From Polyangia bacterium (GTDB lineage: Bacteria; Myxococcota_A; Polyangia; Polyangiales; Polyangiaceae), in NCBI GenBank assembly GCA_030426145.1, contig JAUHZF010000021.1:1-49148 (forward strand): a DNA stretch of 49,148 bases, read 5' to 3'. The notes under the pieces were generated by a model. The model saw only the letters and a list, made by a program, of their open reading frames with translations. It was not told the origin of the DNA and made no database searches. Numbering within the stretch: the stretch's first letter is position 1; each line of letters opens with the position of its first letter. Shown here in pieces: positions 1 through 8,656 of this stretch. The position numbers and the translations under genes were made by a program.

Positions 1-20
1 GCTCTCGCGCTCGAGGACCT

Positions 21-137
21 GGAACCTCGAACCCGGAACCTGGAACCTGGAACCTGGAACCTGGAACCTGGAACCTGGAACCCGGAACCCGGAACCCGGA
101 AGCCGGAACCCGGAACCCGGAACCCGGAACCTCGAAC
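21..137. repeat. Heptanucleotide tandem array A (GGAACCT/GGAACCC)
   Basis: About sixteen head-to-tail 7-bp units, mostly GGAACCT then GGAACCC, with CGAACCT variants at both ends. The array is preceded at 10-20 by CTCGAGGACCT, and the same 11-mer precedes the related array at 24616. No spacers lie between units, so it is a simple short tandem repeat, not CRISPR. The stretch 1-188 contains no gene that I can support; the array lies about 50 bp upstream of the SNF2 gene start. Confidence 0.9.
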
Positions 138-188
138 AAACACTTTCGCTCCTCGCCCTCCCACAGGGGACGAGGGTAGAAGTTCCGC

Positions 189-3100
189 ATGCACGAGGAG
201 GAGAGGCTGAGCTTGCTCGCGGTGGAGCACGGGCTCACGCGGGCTCAGCTTCACAAGACCGCGGGGCCCGGGGAGCGGGCTCGAGATGTCGACGCTTGGT
301 TGGAGGCCCACCTCGGGAACGAGACCATCGAGGCGCGGACGATCGTTGGGATGAAGGCGTGGGACGGGTCCGGTCCGCGGTTCACGCTGCGGGGCGACCT
401 CGCGCAGGGGCGAGTGCGTGCGCTGGCTCGGGCCGGCGAGCTCGAGCGCGTGGTGGCGGATGGTCGGCAACGCTTCGGCGCGCGGGCCATGGGGGGGGCA
501 ACCCTGCTTCTTCAGCAAGGGAACCTCGCGGCGTTCGACCGGTGGGTGGCGCACCACGCCAAGCGCATGCCCGTGACCGCGGAGGTCTGGCTTCGATCGA
601 GCTTGTGTGATGGGTTCGACCCGGACTGGTTGATGCGGCGTTACGGCGATGATGCTCCGGCCGTGGTGGCCCGCGTGCTCGTCGAAGCCCTACGGCGACC
701 CGCCCCCTGCGACGCGCTCTATCGCTGGGCTTGCGAGCAGACGCTGCCCGGCACGGAGACGGCGCTGGGTCAGCATGCCATCTCGCGGGGGGACCCGGCG
801 CTGGCTCGACGACTCACCGGCCACGCGTCGGAGCGGGTCGCGGCGGCTTTCGAGGCGAGCGCTTGCTACCTACAGGGCGACCTCGTGGCGACGAATGCTG
901 CGCTCGCTCGCGTCGTTGCGGGGCGAAAGAAGCCGCCCGACTGCGGGTATGTCGCGCCCCTGCTGGCCATCGTGTTGCTCGAACACGATACCGAGCGCAT
1001 GACGGCTCGCGCACGGAACCTCGTGAACGCGGCCGTGGTCGAGCCAGGCGTGGTGAAGGCCTTTCGGGCGCTGCTCCGGCATCACGAGCGGGACGAGGGC
1101 GATGCCTCGACGTTGCACGTGCGCCAGCTTCCGGTCGACGTGGGGGCGTGGCACCTTCTCCTCACCGGGTTCATCGCTCACCAGCGGGTCGAGCGCGCGG
1201 GCACGCGAGGCGCATGGGCGCAGGCGTTGGTGCGCGAGGGGCAGGCGTGGGCCGAGCACGGCTATCCTTGGCTGGGCCGGCAGGCTCTTCTGCTCGCGGG
1301 AGAGCTGATGCCGGAGGTCGACGGGGCGGCGCAGCCCGAAGCACGCGAGCTCTCTCCGTGGCAGCGCCTCACGCCTAAGCCCGCGTGGCAGAAGGCGCTC
1401 GCGGTGCTGACCCAGGTCTCGGGGAGCATCGCCCAGGAGGCGCAGGCACCGCGCCGGGTGGCTTGGGTGGTGGATGTACCGACCGCATCGATGCGTCGTC
1501 CATGGCTCCAGTCCGTCGACGCCACGGGCAGCTGGTCGAGCGGAGAGCGCGTGCCGATGTCGGCCCTGACGGCGTTGGTGGAGTCGTTGCCCCCCGAGGA
1601 CCGTGACGTGGTGCGGCGCTTGCGCGGCCATGGCGGCGAGCTCGAAGCGCTGGAGGCGCTGATCGGTCACCCTCGTGTGTTCGACGGGGCGCGCGGCATG
1701 ACACCGGTGGTGGTGGTGCGTGGACGCTGTCGGGTGGAGACGCGTGATGTGTTGGGAGGGATCGCGGTCGCCGTCGAGCCGCGTGGGGCCAAGGCGGGGC
1801 TCCACGCGGTGGCAGAGGGCGCCGATAGGGTGGCGGTGTATCGCGTCGAGGCTGCCTTCGAGCGACTCGCGCGTGCCCTTCCCGAGGGCTTGTTCGTGCC
1901 TCAGGAGGGCGAGAAAGAGCTGCTCGAGGTGCTCGCGAAGCTCGCTTCGGGGGTGGAGGTCGTCGGGCCGCACCTCGCCGAGGAAGAGCCGGTGGTGGCC
2001 AACCCTACGCCCTGCGTGCGCGTGGCGGTCAAGGCCGGGGCCTATGTCGTGCAGGTGGGGGTTCGGCCTTTCGGCGATGGTGGACGGTTTCAAGCCGCCG
2101 GCAAAGGCGTGGCTCGCTTACGTCGCATCGTGAAGAGTCGGCGCCAATGGTGCGAGCGCGACCTCGAGCGCGAGCGGGAGGAGCGCGCGGCCTTGCTCGC
2201 GAGCTGCCCCAGCCTCTCCCCGCCCGAAGAGGGAGAAGAGCTCTGGACGTTTGACGAGGTTGGCTTGCTCTGCGTCTTGTCGGAGTTGTCGCGCACCGAG
2301 CTAGCCCACGTCCTCGAATGGCGGGGCGCAAAAGGTCTGTTGCTCGCGGGCACGGTGACGCAGCACAACCTGCGAGGGCGCCTCCGGTCCATCAAGCGCT
2401 GGTACGTGGCCGAGGGCACCGCGCGCCTCGACGCGGAGACGGAGAAGAGCTTGGCACAGCTCTCGGGGTTGCCCTCCCTCGCCGACGGTCGCTTTCTTCG
2501 CATCGCACCCGGCGAATACGTCGAGGTCGAAACGCGACTGCTGGGCGCCATGGCCGCGCTTCGTACCGCTGCCCGCGATGGCGCGGGCGTACGGCTCCAC
2601 GCTGGGGCACTGCCATCGATGCAGGCGCTCATCGATGGGCCGCTCGAGACCGACGTCGCGGCGGTGGAATGGGTGCAGCGCTACGCGGCGAGTCGCGACA
2701 AGAGGTACCGAGTACCCCGGGCGTTGAACGCCACGTTGCGCGACTACCAGGTAGAGGGCTACCGGTGGCTTCGGCGCATGTGCGATGCAGGCATTGGCGC
2801 GTGCTTGGCCGACGACATGGGCTTGGGGAAGACCGTGCAGGTCATCGCTTTACTCCTGGCCCGGTCACGGAACGGCCCTGCCCTGGTGGTGGCGCCGACC
2901 TCCGTATGCAGCAATTGGATGCGGGAGCTGTCCCGTTTCGCGCCAGAGCTCGAGGTGACCGACCATTCTGGACCAGGCCGTGCCGCAGAGCTCGACGTAG
3001 GGCCGGGTATGGTGGTGGTGGTCAGCTACGCCGTGATGCAGCAGGACGTCGAGGCGTTGGAGAAGGTGAATTGGGAGGTGGTGACCCTCGACGAGGCCCA

Positions 3101-4088
3101 GCTCATCAAGAACCCGGCGACGCTGCGTGCGCGAGCCGCCTACCGGCTGAAGGCCCAGTGCCGAGTTGCGGCTACGGGCACGCCCATCGAAAACGACGTC
3201 GGCGACCTCTGGGCCATCTTCCGCTTCCTGAACCCCGGTCTCCTGGGGAGCTGGAAGACCTTCCGCCGGACCTTTCTGCTCGCCATCGAACGCGATGGGT
3301 CGATCGAGGCGCGAGAGCGGCTGCGCAAGCTCGTGGGGGGCTACATCCTGCGGCGACTGAAGCGCGACGTGCTGCAATCGTTGCCACCGCTTACCGAGGT
3401 GGTGCTCGACATCGAGCTCGATCAGGCCGAGAGCGCGCTGCACCAGCTGTTGCAGAGGGATGTTCGCGACATGCTCGAGCAGGCGCGAGGGAGGCGAGGG
3501 CACGAGCTCGAGATCTTGGCGGCCATCACCAAGTTGCGGCGGTTCTGCTGTCACCCGAGGCTCGTCTATCCAGATGTGGAGGTGGGCTCGTCCAAGGTGG
3601 AGGCGTTGATTACGCTGGTGGAGGAGCTTCGAGAGAACGGGCACCGCGCCCTCGTGTTCAGCCAATTCGTGGGATTGCTCGACCTGGTCCGAGAGCGATT
3701 GCACGAATGTGGGATCTCTTTCGCCTACCTCGATGGGTCCACGCCTCGGGCGGTGCGTCAGAAGAGGGTGGATGCATTTCAAGAGGGAGAAGCCACGCTG
3801 TTTCTCATCAGCCTCAAGGCGGGCGGCTTCGGTCTCAACCTCACCGGCGCCGACTACGTGGTGCACCTCGACCCGTGGTGGAACCCCGCCGTCGAAGCGC
3901 AGGCCACCGACCGGGCGCATCGCATGGGTCAGACCCGGCCCGTAACCGTCTATCGACTGGTCACCCGGGGCACGATCGAAGAGAAGATCGTCGCGCTCCA
4001 GGAATCGAAACGTGAGCTCGCCGACGCCATCCTCGACGGTGGCGAAGCGCCTGACTTGTCGCCGGCCGAGTGGCTCGGGCTGCTGTAG
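189..4088 (+). CDS. SNF2-family DEAD/DEAH-box ATPase (RapA/Rad54-like)
   Basis: Large 1299-residue SF2 double-stranded-DNA translocase of the SNF2 family. The ATPase core occupies the last third: motif I DDMGLGKT (about 875-882), motif II DEAQ (about 968), motif III ATGTPIEN, then the second RecA lobe with LVFSQF (about 1155), SLKAGGFGLNLTGA (about 1208) and the arginine-finger motif RAHRMGQ (about 1243). The first ~840 residues are an Ala/Arg/Leu-rich, probably helical extension in which I recognise no domain. Bacterial relatives remodel protein-DNA complexes, for example RNA polymerase recycling by RapA, but the target here is unknown. ATG at 189 follows a GAGGG-like site. The gene stands alone; the next gene converges on it with a 4-bp gap. 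Confidence 0.93.
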   Translation: MHEEERLSLLAVEHGLTRAQLHKTAGPGERARDVDAWLEAHLGNETIEARTIVGMKAWDGSGPRFTLRGDLAQGRVRALARAGELERVVADGRQRFGARAMGGATLLLQQGNLAAFDRWVAHHAKRMPVTAEVWLRSSLCDGFDPDWLMRRYGDDAPAVVARVLVEALRRPAPCDALYRWACEQTLPGTETALGQHAISRGDPALARRLTGHASERVAAAFEASACYLQGDLVATNAALARVVAGRKKPPDCGYVAPLLAIVLLEHDTERMTARARNLVNAAVVEPGVVKAFRALLRHHERDEGDASTLHVRQLPVDVGAWHLLLTGFIAHQRVERAGTRGAWAQALVREGQAWAEHGYPWLGRQALLLAGELMPEVDGAAQPEARELSPWQRLTPKPAWQKALAVLTQVSGSIAQEAQAPRRVAWVVDVPTASMRRPWLQSVDATGSWSSGERVPMSALTALVESLPPEDRDVVRRLRGHGGELEALEALIGHPRVFDGARGMTPVVVVRGRCRVETRDVLGGIAVAVEPRGAKAGLHAVAEGADRVAVYRVEAAFERLARALPEGLFVPQEGEKELLEVLAKLASGVEVVGPHLAEEEPVVANPTPCVRVAVKAGAYVVQVGVRPFGDGGRFQAAGKGVARLRRIVKSRRQWCERDLEREREERAALLASCPSLSPPEEGEELWTFDEVGLLCVLSELSRTELAHVLEWRGAKGLLLAGTVTQHNLRGRLRSIKRWYVAEGTARLDAETEKSLAQLSGLPSLADGRFLRIAPGEYVEVETRLLGAMAALRTAARDGAGVRLHAGALPSMQALIDGPLETDVAAVEWVQRYAASRDKRYRVPRALNATLRDYQVEGYRWLRRMCDAGIGACLADDMGLGKTVQVIALLLARSRNGPALVVAPTSVCSNWMRELSRFAPELEVTDHSGPGRAAELDVGPGMVVVVSYAVMQQDVEALEKVNWEVVTLDEAQLIKNPATLRARAAYRLKAQCRVAATGTPIENDVGDLWAIFRFLNPGLLGSWKTFRRTFLLAIERDGSIEARERLRKLVGGYILRRLKRDVLQSLPPLTEVVLDIELDQAESALHQLLQRDVRDMLEQARGRRGHELEILAAITKLRRFCCHPRLVYPDVEVGSSKVEALITLVEELRENGHRALVFSQFVGLLDLVRERLHECGISFAYLDGSTPRAVRQKRVDAFQEGEATLFLISLKAGGFGLNLTGADYVVHLDPWWNPAVEAQATDRAHRMGQTRPVTVYRLVTRGTIEEKIVALQESKRELADAILDGGEAPDLSPAEWLGLL

Positions 4089-4092
4089 CGGT

Positions 4093-5379
4093 TCAGCAGG
4101 GGTCGACGAGCTCGAGGGTGCCGGGGGTGCCCTTCACGATGTTGCAGGCCGCCGGGCACAGCTTCACCCGGTCGACACCTTCGTAATAGAAGCCCTTCGT
4201 CGTTCCGCACACGCTAGGGGCCGCGACCTGGGTGAAGTTCTCGATGGGATCGTTGGGCGAGCTGGGGTCGAACCGCACGTAGGTAGGGTTGAAGCCGGGC
4301 GCGTCGACGAAGGTGAGATCACACCGGTCGGCCACCTTGTTCTCGATGTTGGTGGCGGTCTGCGGGAAGATGGTGGCGAGGTTGCTGCTGTTGCAGCCGC
4401 TGAAGCGCAGGGCTTCGGTGCCTTTGGCCAGCCATTGGTAGCCCGTGCCCGGCGCGGAGAACTGACCGCCACAACTGGTGAACTGGGTGGGAAAGCCTGG
4501 GGCGATACCGCTGTTGCTGGCGTCTTGCTGCGCGAAGCCGCCGGCGAAGTAGACGCCGTAGCGGCGCGTGGCCGTGGTGCCGAACTGGCCCGGGTTGGCG
4601 AGGAGCTCGGCGTCGAAGGCAATGGCGACGGACTGACCATTGGGGTCGTCATCCTGGTCGTTGAGGAAGGTCATCCCATCGAAGCACCCGACCCCGTTGG
4701 CGTCGAAGATGAGGAACGCCTTGTAGGCGCTCGGGCGAAGCCACGTCTGCCACCCGCTGGGGGCGAAGCCGAACTCGTCCGGCGTTTGCCCATCGAGCGT
4801 GTCGAGGAGACGACAGAGCACACCACCGAGTGGCATCTGGGTGGAGTACTGCTTGAACGCCGTGCCGTTGACGGCGGGACCGTTGCAGTTGCCGTTGCCC
4901 AATGGAGGCGGCATGCAGATGTTGCCCTGGAAGTTTCCGTGGTCGCTGATGAGGATGGTCTGCACGTCGATCCCGGCGTTGCCGAGGGGCTGAACCAGGC
5001 CACCCGCAAGCTGCTGCTGAACCGAGGCGATGGCGCCACTCGTGACCGAGGAGTTGACGACGGCCACGATGAGGTCGACGGGGATCGCGTCGTAGGCGAG
5101 GGGGGCGACGTCATCCATGCAGCTCCCGCCGGTGCTGCTCGAGGTGGCGGGAGCGCCTCCGGTGCCCACGCTCGTCGATACCGTGACTCCAGGGGAGGCG
5201 CCCGAGCCGCTGGTGCTCACGGACACGCTGACGTCGGTGCTGCTCGTGCTGCCACCGGCCGACGAGGTGGTGATCCCCCCGTCGTCTTCGGGGGCCGGGC
5301 CGAAGACGACGGCGTCTCCACATGCGGCAGCAAAGGCGAGAAGGGAGAAGCTGGAGAGGAAGATCAAGCGCGTGTTCAT
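4093..5379 (-). CDS. Secreted lipoprotein with VWA-like domain
   Basis: 428 residues. An N-terminal signal peptide ends in AFAAAC, a lipobox-like site with Ala at -3. A Ser/Thr/Gly/Val-rich linker follows (about residues 30-90), as is usual for myxobacterial surface lipoproteins. The folded part begins with VDLIVAVVNSSVTS and continues through a segment resembling the first beta-alpha units of von Willebrand factor A domains seen in myxobacterial proteins, where this position is normally a DNSGSM-type metal site. Here the leading Asp is Val, so metal binding is doubtful. Several Cys pairs suggest disulfides. ATG at 5379 has a GAGGG site six bases upstream. It lies 23 bp after the DedA-like gene and could be the last gene of that operon. 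The function is unknown. Confidence 0.75.
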   Translation of the reverse strand: MNTRLIFLSSFSLLAFAAACGDAVVFGPAPEDDGGITTSSAGGSTSSTDVSVSVSTSGSGASPGVTVSTSVGTGGAPATSSSTGGSCMDDVAPLAYDAIPVDLIVAVVNSSVTSGAIASVQQQLAGGLVQPLGNAGIDVQTILISDHGNFQGNICMPPPLGNGNCNGPAVNGTAFKQYSTQMPLGGVLCRLLDTLDGQTPDEFGFAPSGWQTWLRPSAYKAFLIFDANGVGCFDGMTFLNDQDDDPNGQSVAIAFDAELLANPGQFGTTATRRYGVYFAGGFAQQDASNSGIAPGFPTQFTSCGGQFSAPGTGYQWLAKGTEALRFSGCNSSNLATIFPQTATNIENKVADRCDLTFVDAPGFNPTYVRFDPSSPNDPIENFTQVAAPSVCGTTKGFYYEGVDRVKLCPAACNIVKGTPGTLELVDPC

Positions 5380-5402
5380 AGGATGCCCTCACTATATATA
5401 TT

Positions 5403-6053
5403 TCATGTGGGCGCGCTTTCGTCACCTTTCCGTCGACGACGAGAAAGCAGTTGGTAGAGCACGACCGCTGCCACGCACACCGCCGTTGCTTCACCTACGT
5501 GGTCGGATAGCCAGCTGGTGAAAGGCGTGATCCAGGCCGAGAGAGAGTCGCCCAGGTAGTAGGTGCCGACGGCCCAGAGCACCTGTCCGGGGGTGATCGC
5601 GAGCAGGAAGCGCCAGAAGGACACCCGGAGGGCACCGGCGAGACCACAGACGCTGTAGACGGGCATGAAGAGCACCACGAGGGCGCCGTGTCTCGCAAAG
5701 AGGCGGTCGAGCACGTCGATGAGACGTGCGAACCGTGGGTACTTCTGCTTGGCCCAGGTGATGGCCATGCGCCCGTAGAGGGCGCCGAGCCCGAAGGTGA
5801 TGGCCATGTTGAGGACCCTCCGCGGGGCCGCCACGGCGATGAGGGCCGGGAGGTCGATCTGAGGCGCGACGAGCACCATCAGGCTCGCGTCGGGATTGAG
5901 GGCGATGAGGGCGAGCGGCTGGTGGACGAGGAGGTAGGGAGCAGCCGCACGCGCGATGAGCGCGGCGACAGTCATGAGCACCGTGCCTCCGAGGATGAGT
6001 TGTCGGATCCGGGGCGGAACCGGCTCGGGCGCGGAGGCAGCTTCAGTCGTCAC
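5403..6053 (-). CDS. DedA/VTT-family membrane protein
   Basis: 216 residues with several hydrophobic helices. The order 'YGRMAITWAKQKYPRF', a conserved FMPVYSVCGLAGAL turn and 'ITPGQVLWAVGTYYLG' fits the VTT/SNARE-associated (DedA) domain, in which a re-entrant loop and a G-x-x-W/Y motif precede the last helices. DedA proteins act in the inner membrane and include lipid-carrier flippases and proton-coupled transporters; the substrate cannot be read from the sequence. The tail is basic (SRRRRKG). Translation probably starts at GTG 6053, which overlaps the end of the upstream deacetylase gene by 11 bp and implies coupling. A moderate match: length and topology fit, individual motifs are loose. 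Confidence 0.7.
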   Translation of the reverse strand: MTTEAASAPEPVPPRIRQLILGGTVLMTVAALIARAAAPYLLVHQPLALIALNPDASLMVLVAPQIDLPALIAVAAPRRVLNMAITFGLGALYGRMAITWAKQKYPRFARLIDVLDRLFARHGALVVLFMPVYSVCGLAGALRVSFWRFLLAITPGQVLWAVGTYYLGDSLSAWITPFTSWLSDHVGEATAVCVAAVVLYQLLSRRRRKGDESAPT

Positions 6054-7524
6054 GTGGTTCTCGAGGGTGGGGGTGGCGGTCTTTCACCTGAGCCACCGGC
6101 GCAGCATCCGTGCCCTGCGCCCGCTTGACCGCGCGCACGATGATGCGACTCAGCTCGCGAAACGACACGAAGGCGACCTCGGGGCATTGTGGCTTTCCTT
6201 CGTCGTCGGGGCAGCCCGAGGATGCGTAGCGCATGGCCGTCTGAAGGGCTTGCCAGTAGGCGCCATCACGCCACAGCGAGAAGTGGTGCCCGACGTTCCA
6301 GGGCGTTCGTGCCGGTCTCGCGAAGCTGGCGACGAAGCTACGCTCGTAGTCTCTGAGCATCCGTTGCCCACTCGCTCCGACCTGGAGGTAGTTGTAGTCC
6401 ATCGGAATGGTCCGGGTCTGGCGGTGTTGCATGAGAGGGAATCCGAGCAGCACGCCCGAACGGTCGGCCAGCGACAGTCTCAATGGCGAGCCAGGCGGGC
6501 TCAGCTGGCTCGCGTCGTAGACGTAGTCGTGGTTGAGCAGCGCTTCGGTGAGTCCGTCGTTGCCTGCGAGGAAGGGGGCACGGTAGCCGATGATTCGATA
6601 CGGCTTCAGGCGCTCGAGGTTGGGGTGGCCCTCACCGTCGAAGAGGGTCACGCCGCGATACACGATGGGGTGTGTCGGTGGCGGGACACAGACGTCGGTG
6701 TCATCGCGAAAGGTGGGCGCTCCACACACGGTGGGCGCGGGGCAGGGCTGCTTGCGATTGCAGGCTTGAGTGCAGAACCGCTGTTCGTCCGTGAGGGCGA
6801 GGCATTGGCCTGCAGGGCAGTCGTCGTCGGTCTTGCAGCGCGCACCGGTGGCGCCGGGGCTCGACGTCGTGGGGGCGAAGCGAGGGAACACGGCATACCC
6901 GTTCTCATCGCGAATGGGGCGAAAGAGGTTCTTGTCCGTCCAGCCGTGAAACTCGTCGAACTCTTCCTGCCAGCGCTTGCTCGACCATTTCAACCCGTTG
7001 TCGTGGCGCACGCCGTGGTTCCCCACGTCGTGGCCGGCGTTGATCGCCAGCTGCGCCAGGGCCCGCCGCACCAGCGCCTCTGGGCGGGAGCGGGCACGGC
7101 CGATCTTCGAACCCTTGATGCTCGGGTCGAAGTAGCAGGTGTTGATGAAGTAGGTGAGCCGCACAGGGCTGCCGTGCGCTCTTCCCAGCTCCCGCGCGAA
7201 ATGCATGGTGTCGAGCCACATGCCGTAACGCTGGCTGCCGTCGAACGAAGCGGTGAACAGGAGCGGCGACTTCGAGAAGTCGATACCGACCCGGCGCACC
7301 ATGGTGCGCGCGAACGGTTCGTCGGGTGGCGCCGACGCGCTTGCGGTCGCGGTGACGGACGCGGAGACGATGGGCGCCGGCGCCGTGTTGGTGCTGACGG
7401 GAGCGGGGGGTGAAGCGGGCGGCTTGGCCGTGCCCGTCGCGGCCGGGAGTGGGCTCACCTCGTGGGGCTCGTCGCCGCACCCCACCAGCGCGCCCACGAG
7501 CAGCCATACGACGGCCGGCCTCAC
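6043..7524 (-). CDS. Divergent polysaccharide deacetylase lipoprotein
   Basis: 493 residues from GTG 7524, whose GTGA overlaps the upstream stop. This start puts a short signal peptide (VVWLLVGALVGC lipobox) at the N terminus. A Pro/Ala/Thr linker follows, then a NodB-like fold: 'LLFTASFDGSQ' in the place of the TFDDG motif and GHDVGNHGVRH for the metal-binding HxxxH motif, with 'IIGYRAPF' resembling the later R-A-P motif. A Cys-rich insertion (about residues 255-310) with six or more cysteines interrupts the fold; it resembles the small disulfide modules common in myxobacterial exported proteins. It probably acts on a cell-surface or environmental polysaccharide outside the cytoplasm. Catalytic activity is not certain because the first motif is altered. 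It sits between a coiled-coil membrane protein and the DedA-like gene. Confidence 0.8.
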   Translation of the reverse strand: MRPAVVWLLVGALVGCGDEPHEVSPLPAATGTAKPPASPPAPVSTNTAPAPIVSASVTATASASAPPDEPFARTMVRRVGIDFSKSPLLFTASFDGSQRYGMWLDTMHFARELGRAHGSPVRLTYFINTCYFDPSIKGSKIGRARSRPEALVRRALAQLAINAGHDVGNHGVRHDNGLKWSSKRWQEEFDEFHGWTDKNLFRPIRDENGYAVFPRFAPTTSSPGATGARCKTDDDCPAGQCLALTDEQRFCTQACNRKQPCPAPTVCGAPTFRDDTDVCVPPPTHPIVYRGVTLFDGEGHPNLERLKPYRIIGYRAPFLAGNDGLTEALLNHDYVYDASQLSPPGSPLRLSLADRSGVLLGFPLMQHRQTRTIPMDYNYLQVGASGQRMLRDYERSFVASFARPARTPWNVGHHFSLWRDGAYWQALQTAMRYASSGCPDDEGKPQCPEVAFVSFRELSRIIVRAVKRAQGTDAAPVAQVKDRHPHPREPRDD

Positions 7525-8249
7525 GTTCGGCTCCGCATCGCACCCACGTCTTCTTCCGCTTCGAGCTCCGCTTCCGCTTCCCATTCGGTCTCGGTGGGCA
7601 CCTCGACCCGTTGGGGGATCGCGACGCGCGCCGGCGTGGCGGCGCGCTCGACGGATTCGGTGAGGCGGACGAAGGTGGCGCCGAGCTTCTCCTGGCGGGC
7701 GCGCACGGCGGCGGCAAAGCCGAGGCGCACGAGGAACCAGATCAGGGCGACCCAGAGCACGACAAGCGCCAAGCCGAGCACGGGCGAGATGAGCTGCGTC
7801 GCCATGAGCGGGACCCAGATCCCGAGGCCACCTCCGCCGACCCCACCCACGATACCCCCGAAGAGGCCGCCCGCGAGGCCCCGTTGGTTCTCTGCGAGGC
7901 GCAGCCGAACGCGGCCGTCCCGCGCTTCGCACGTGAGCTCGGGGGTGCGGGCCGCGGCGTCTCGGCCCGATGCGATGCTCCACGCCAGCGTGCCACCGAT
8001 GCGGTCGATACGGCCCAGTTGGCCCGTGTCGGTGCGCATGATGCTCACGAGCTCTTCGAGAGCCGACTCGGACAGCTCGCCGGAGAAGGTCTCCTCGAAC
8101 AGGACCTGCAGGGGCGCGCCGAACCACGGGTTGGTCTTTGGCTGAGGCTTCGGGGGACGACCCGCGAGTGCGGAGCGGGCCTCGCTGAGCTCGCTCTCGA
8201 GCTCTTCGATGCGGGCCTGCATCGCTTCTCGTTCGTCCCGGTAGGCCAT
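7521..8249 (-). CDS. Hypothetical coiled-coil membrane protein
   Basis: 242 residues from ATG 8249. Residues 1-30 form a charged coiled coil (MQARIEELESELSEA). The middle part is soluble, then a Gly-rich hydrophobic stretch (LAGGLFGGIVGGVGGGG) leads into two predicted membrane segments around LISPVLGLALVVLWVALIWFLV. The C terminus is very acidic. I do not recognise the family. Its stop codon overlaps the start of the deacetylase gene (GTGA), so the two are almost certainly cotranslated. The open frame extends further upstream, but residues before MAYRDE look like non-coding translation. Confidence 0.7.
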   Translation of the reverse strand: MAYRDEREAMQARIEELESELSEARSALAGRPPKPQPKTNPWFGAPLQVLFEETFSGELSESALEELVSIMRTDTGQLGRIDRIGGTLAWSIASGRDAAARTPELTCEARDGRVRLRLAENQRGLAGGLFGGIVGGVGGGGLGIWVPLMATQLISPVLGLALVVLWVALIWFLVRLGFAAAVRARQEKLGATFVRLTESVERAATPARVAIPQRVEVPTETEWEAEAELEAEEDVGAMRSRT

Positions 8250-8326
8250 CGTCGACTGAGGATTACCCGCAGCTGGCCGCGTCGCCAACGCGAGACCGCC
8301 CCCTGAAAGCCTGCCATGGTGAAGCC

Positions 8327-8656
8327 ATGCCGTCCGATGACGTCTTCGTCGTGCTCTGCACTGCCCCTGCCGACCCGGAGGTGGTGGCCCGCCTCGCAAG
8401 GGGCCTGGTCGAATCGCGACTCGCCGCGTGCGTGAACGTGATCCCAGGCCTTCGGTCCTTCTATCGTTGGGAAGGTGCGGTGCAGGACGACGGGGAGTCC
8501 CAGCTCCTGATCAAGACCACGGGCGCGCGGCTCGAGGCATTGAAAGCCCACCTCGCCGAGCACCACCCCTACGACCTGCCGGAGATCCTCGCGCTGCCCG
8601 TTCGCCACGGGGGAGCGGCGTACCTCGATTGGGTGCGGGAGGAGACGGCGGGGTGA
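8327..8656 (+). CDS. cutA: Divalent-cation tolerance protein CutA
   Basis: 109 residues, the normal CutA1 length. The hallmark features are present in order: 'VLCTAPADPEVVARLARGLVE', the RLAACVNVIPG core (about 31-42), 'SFYRWEGAVQDDGESQLLIKT', and the C-terminal 'HPYDLPEILALPV' followed by YLDWVREET. CutA1 forms very stable ferredoxin-fold trimers and is linked to copper/divalent metal tolerance in Escherichia coli, although its exact cellular role is debated. It is divergent from the 8249 gene with about 77 bp between starts, and its stop overlaps the next gene (GTGA). Confidence 0.96.
   Translation: MPSDDVFVVLCTAPADPEVVARLARGLVESRLAACVNVIPGLRSFYRWEGAVQDDGESQLLIKTTGARLEALKAHLAEHHPYDLPEILALPVRHGGAAYLDWVREETAG

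Noticed and set aside
21..137. CRISPR array at the left edge
   Set aside because: Units are 7 bp and contiguous with no unique spacers, so it is a simple tandem repeat.
5391..5404. TATATATA as the promoter of the VWA-like lipoprotein gene
   Set aside because: It lies only 12-20 bp before the start codon, so transcription would begin inside the Shine-Dalgarno site; unclear without 5'-end data.
4012..5457. Long plus-strand frame opposite the VWA-like lipoprotein
   Set aside because: Low-complexity Val/Gly/Glu/Arg translation without motifs; the minus strand has a signal peptide, lipobox and good SD.
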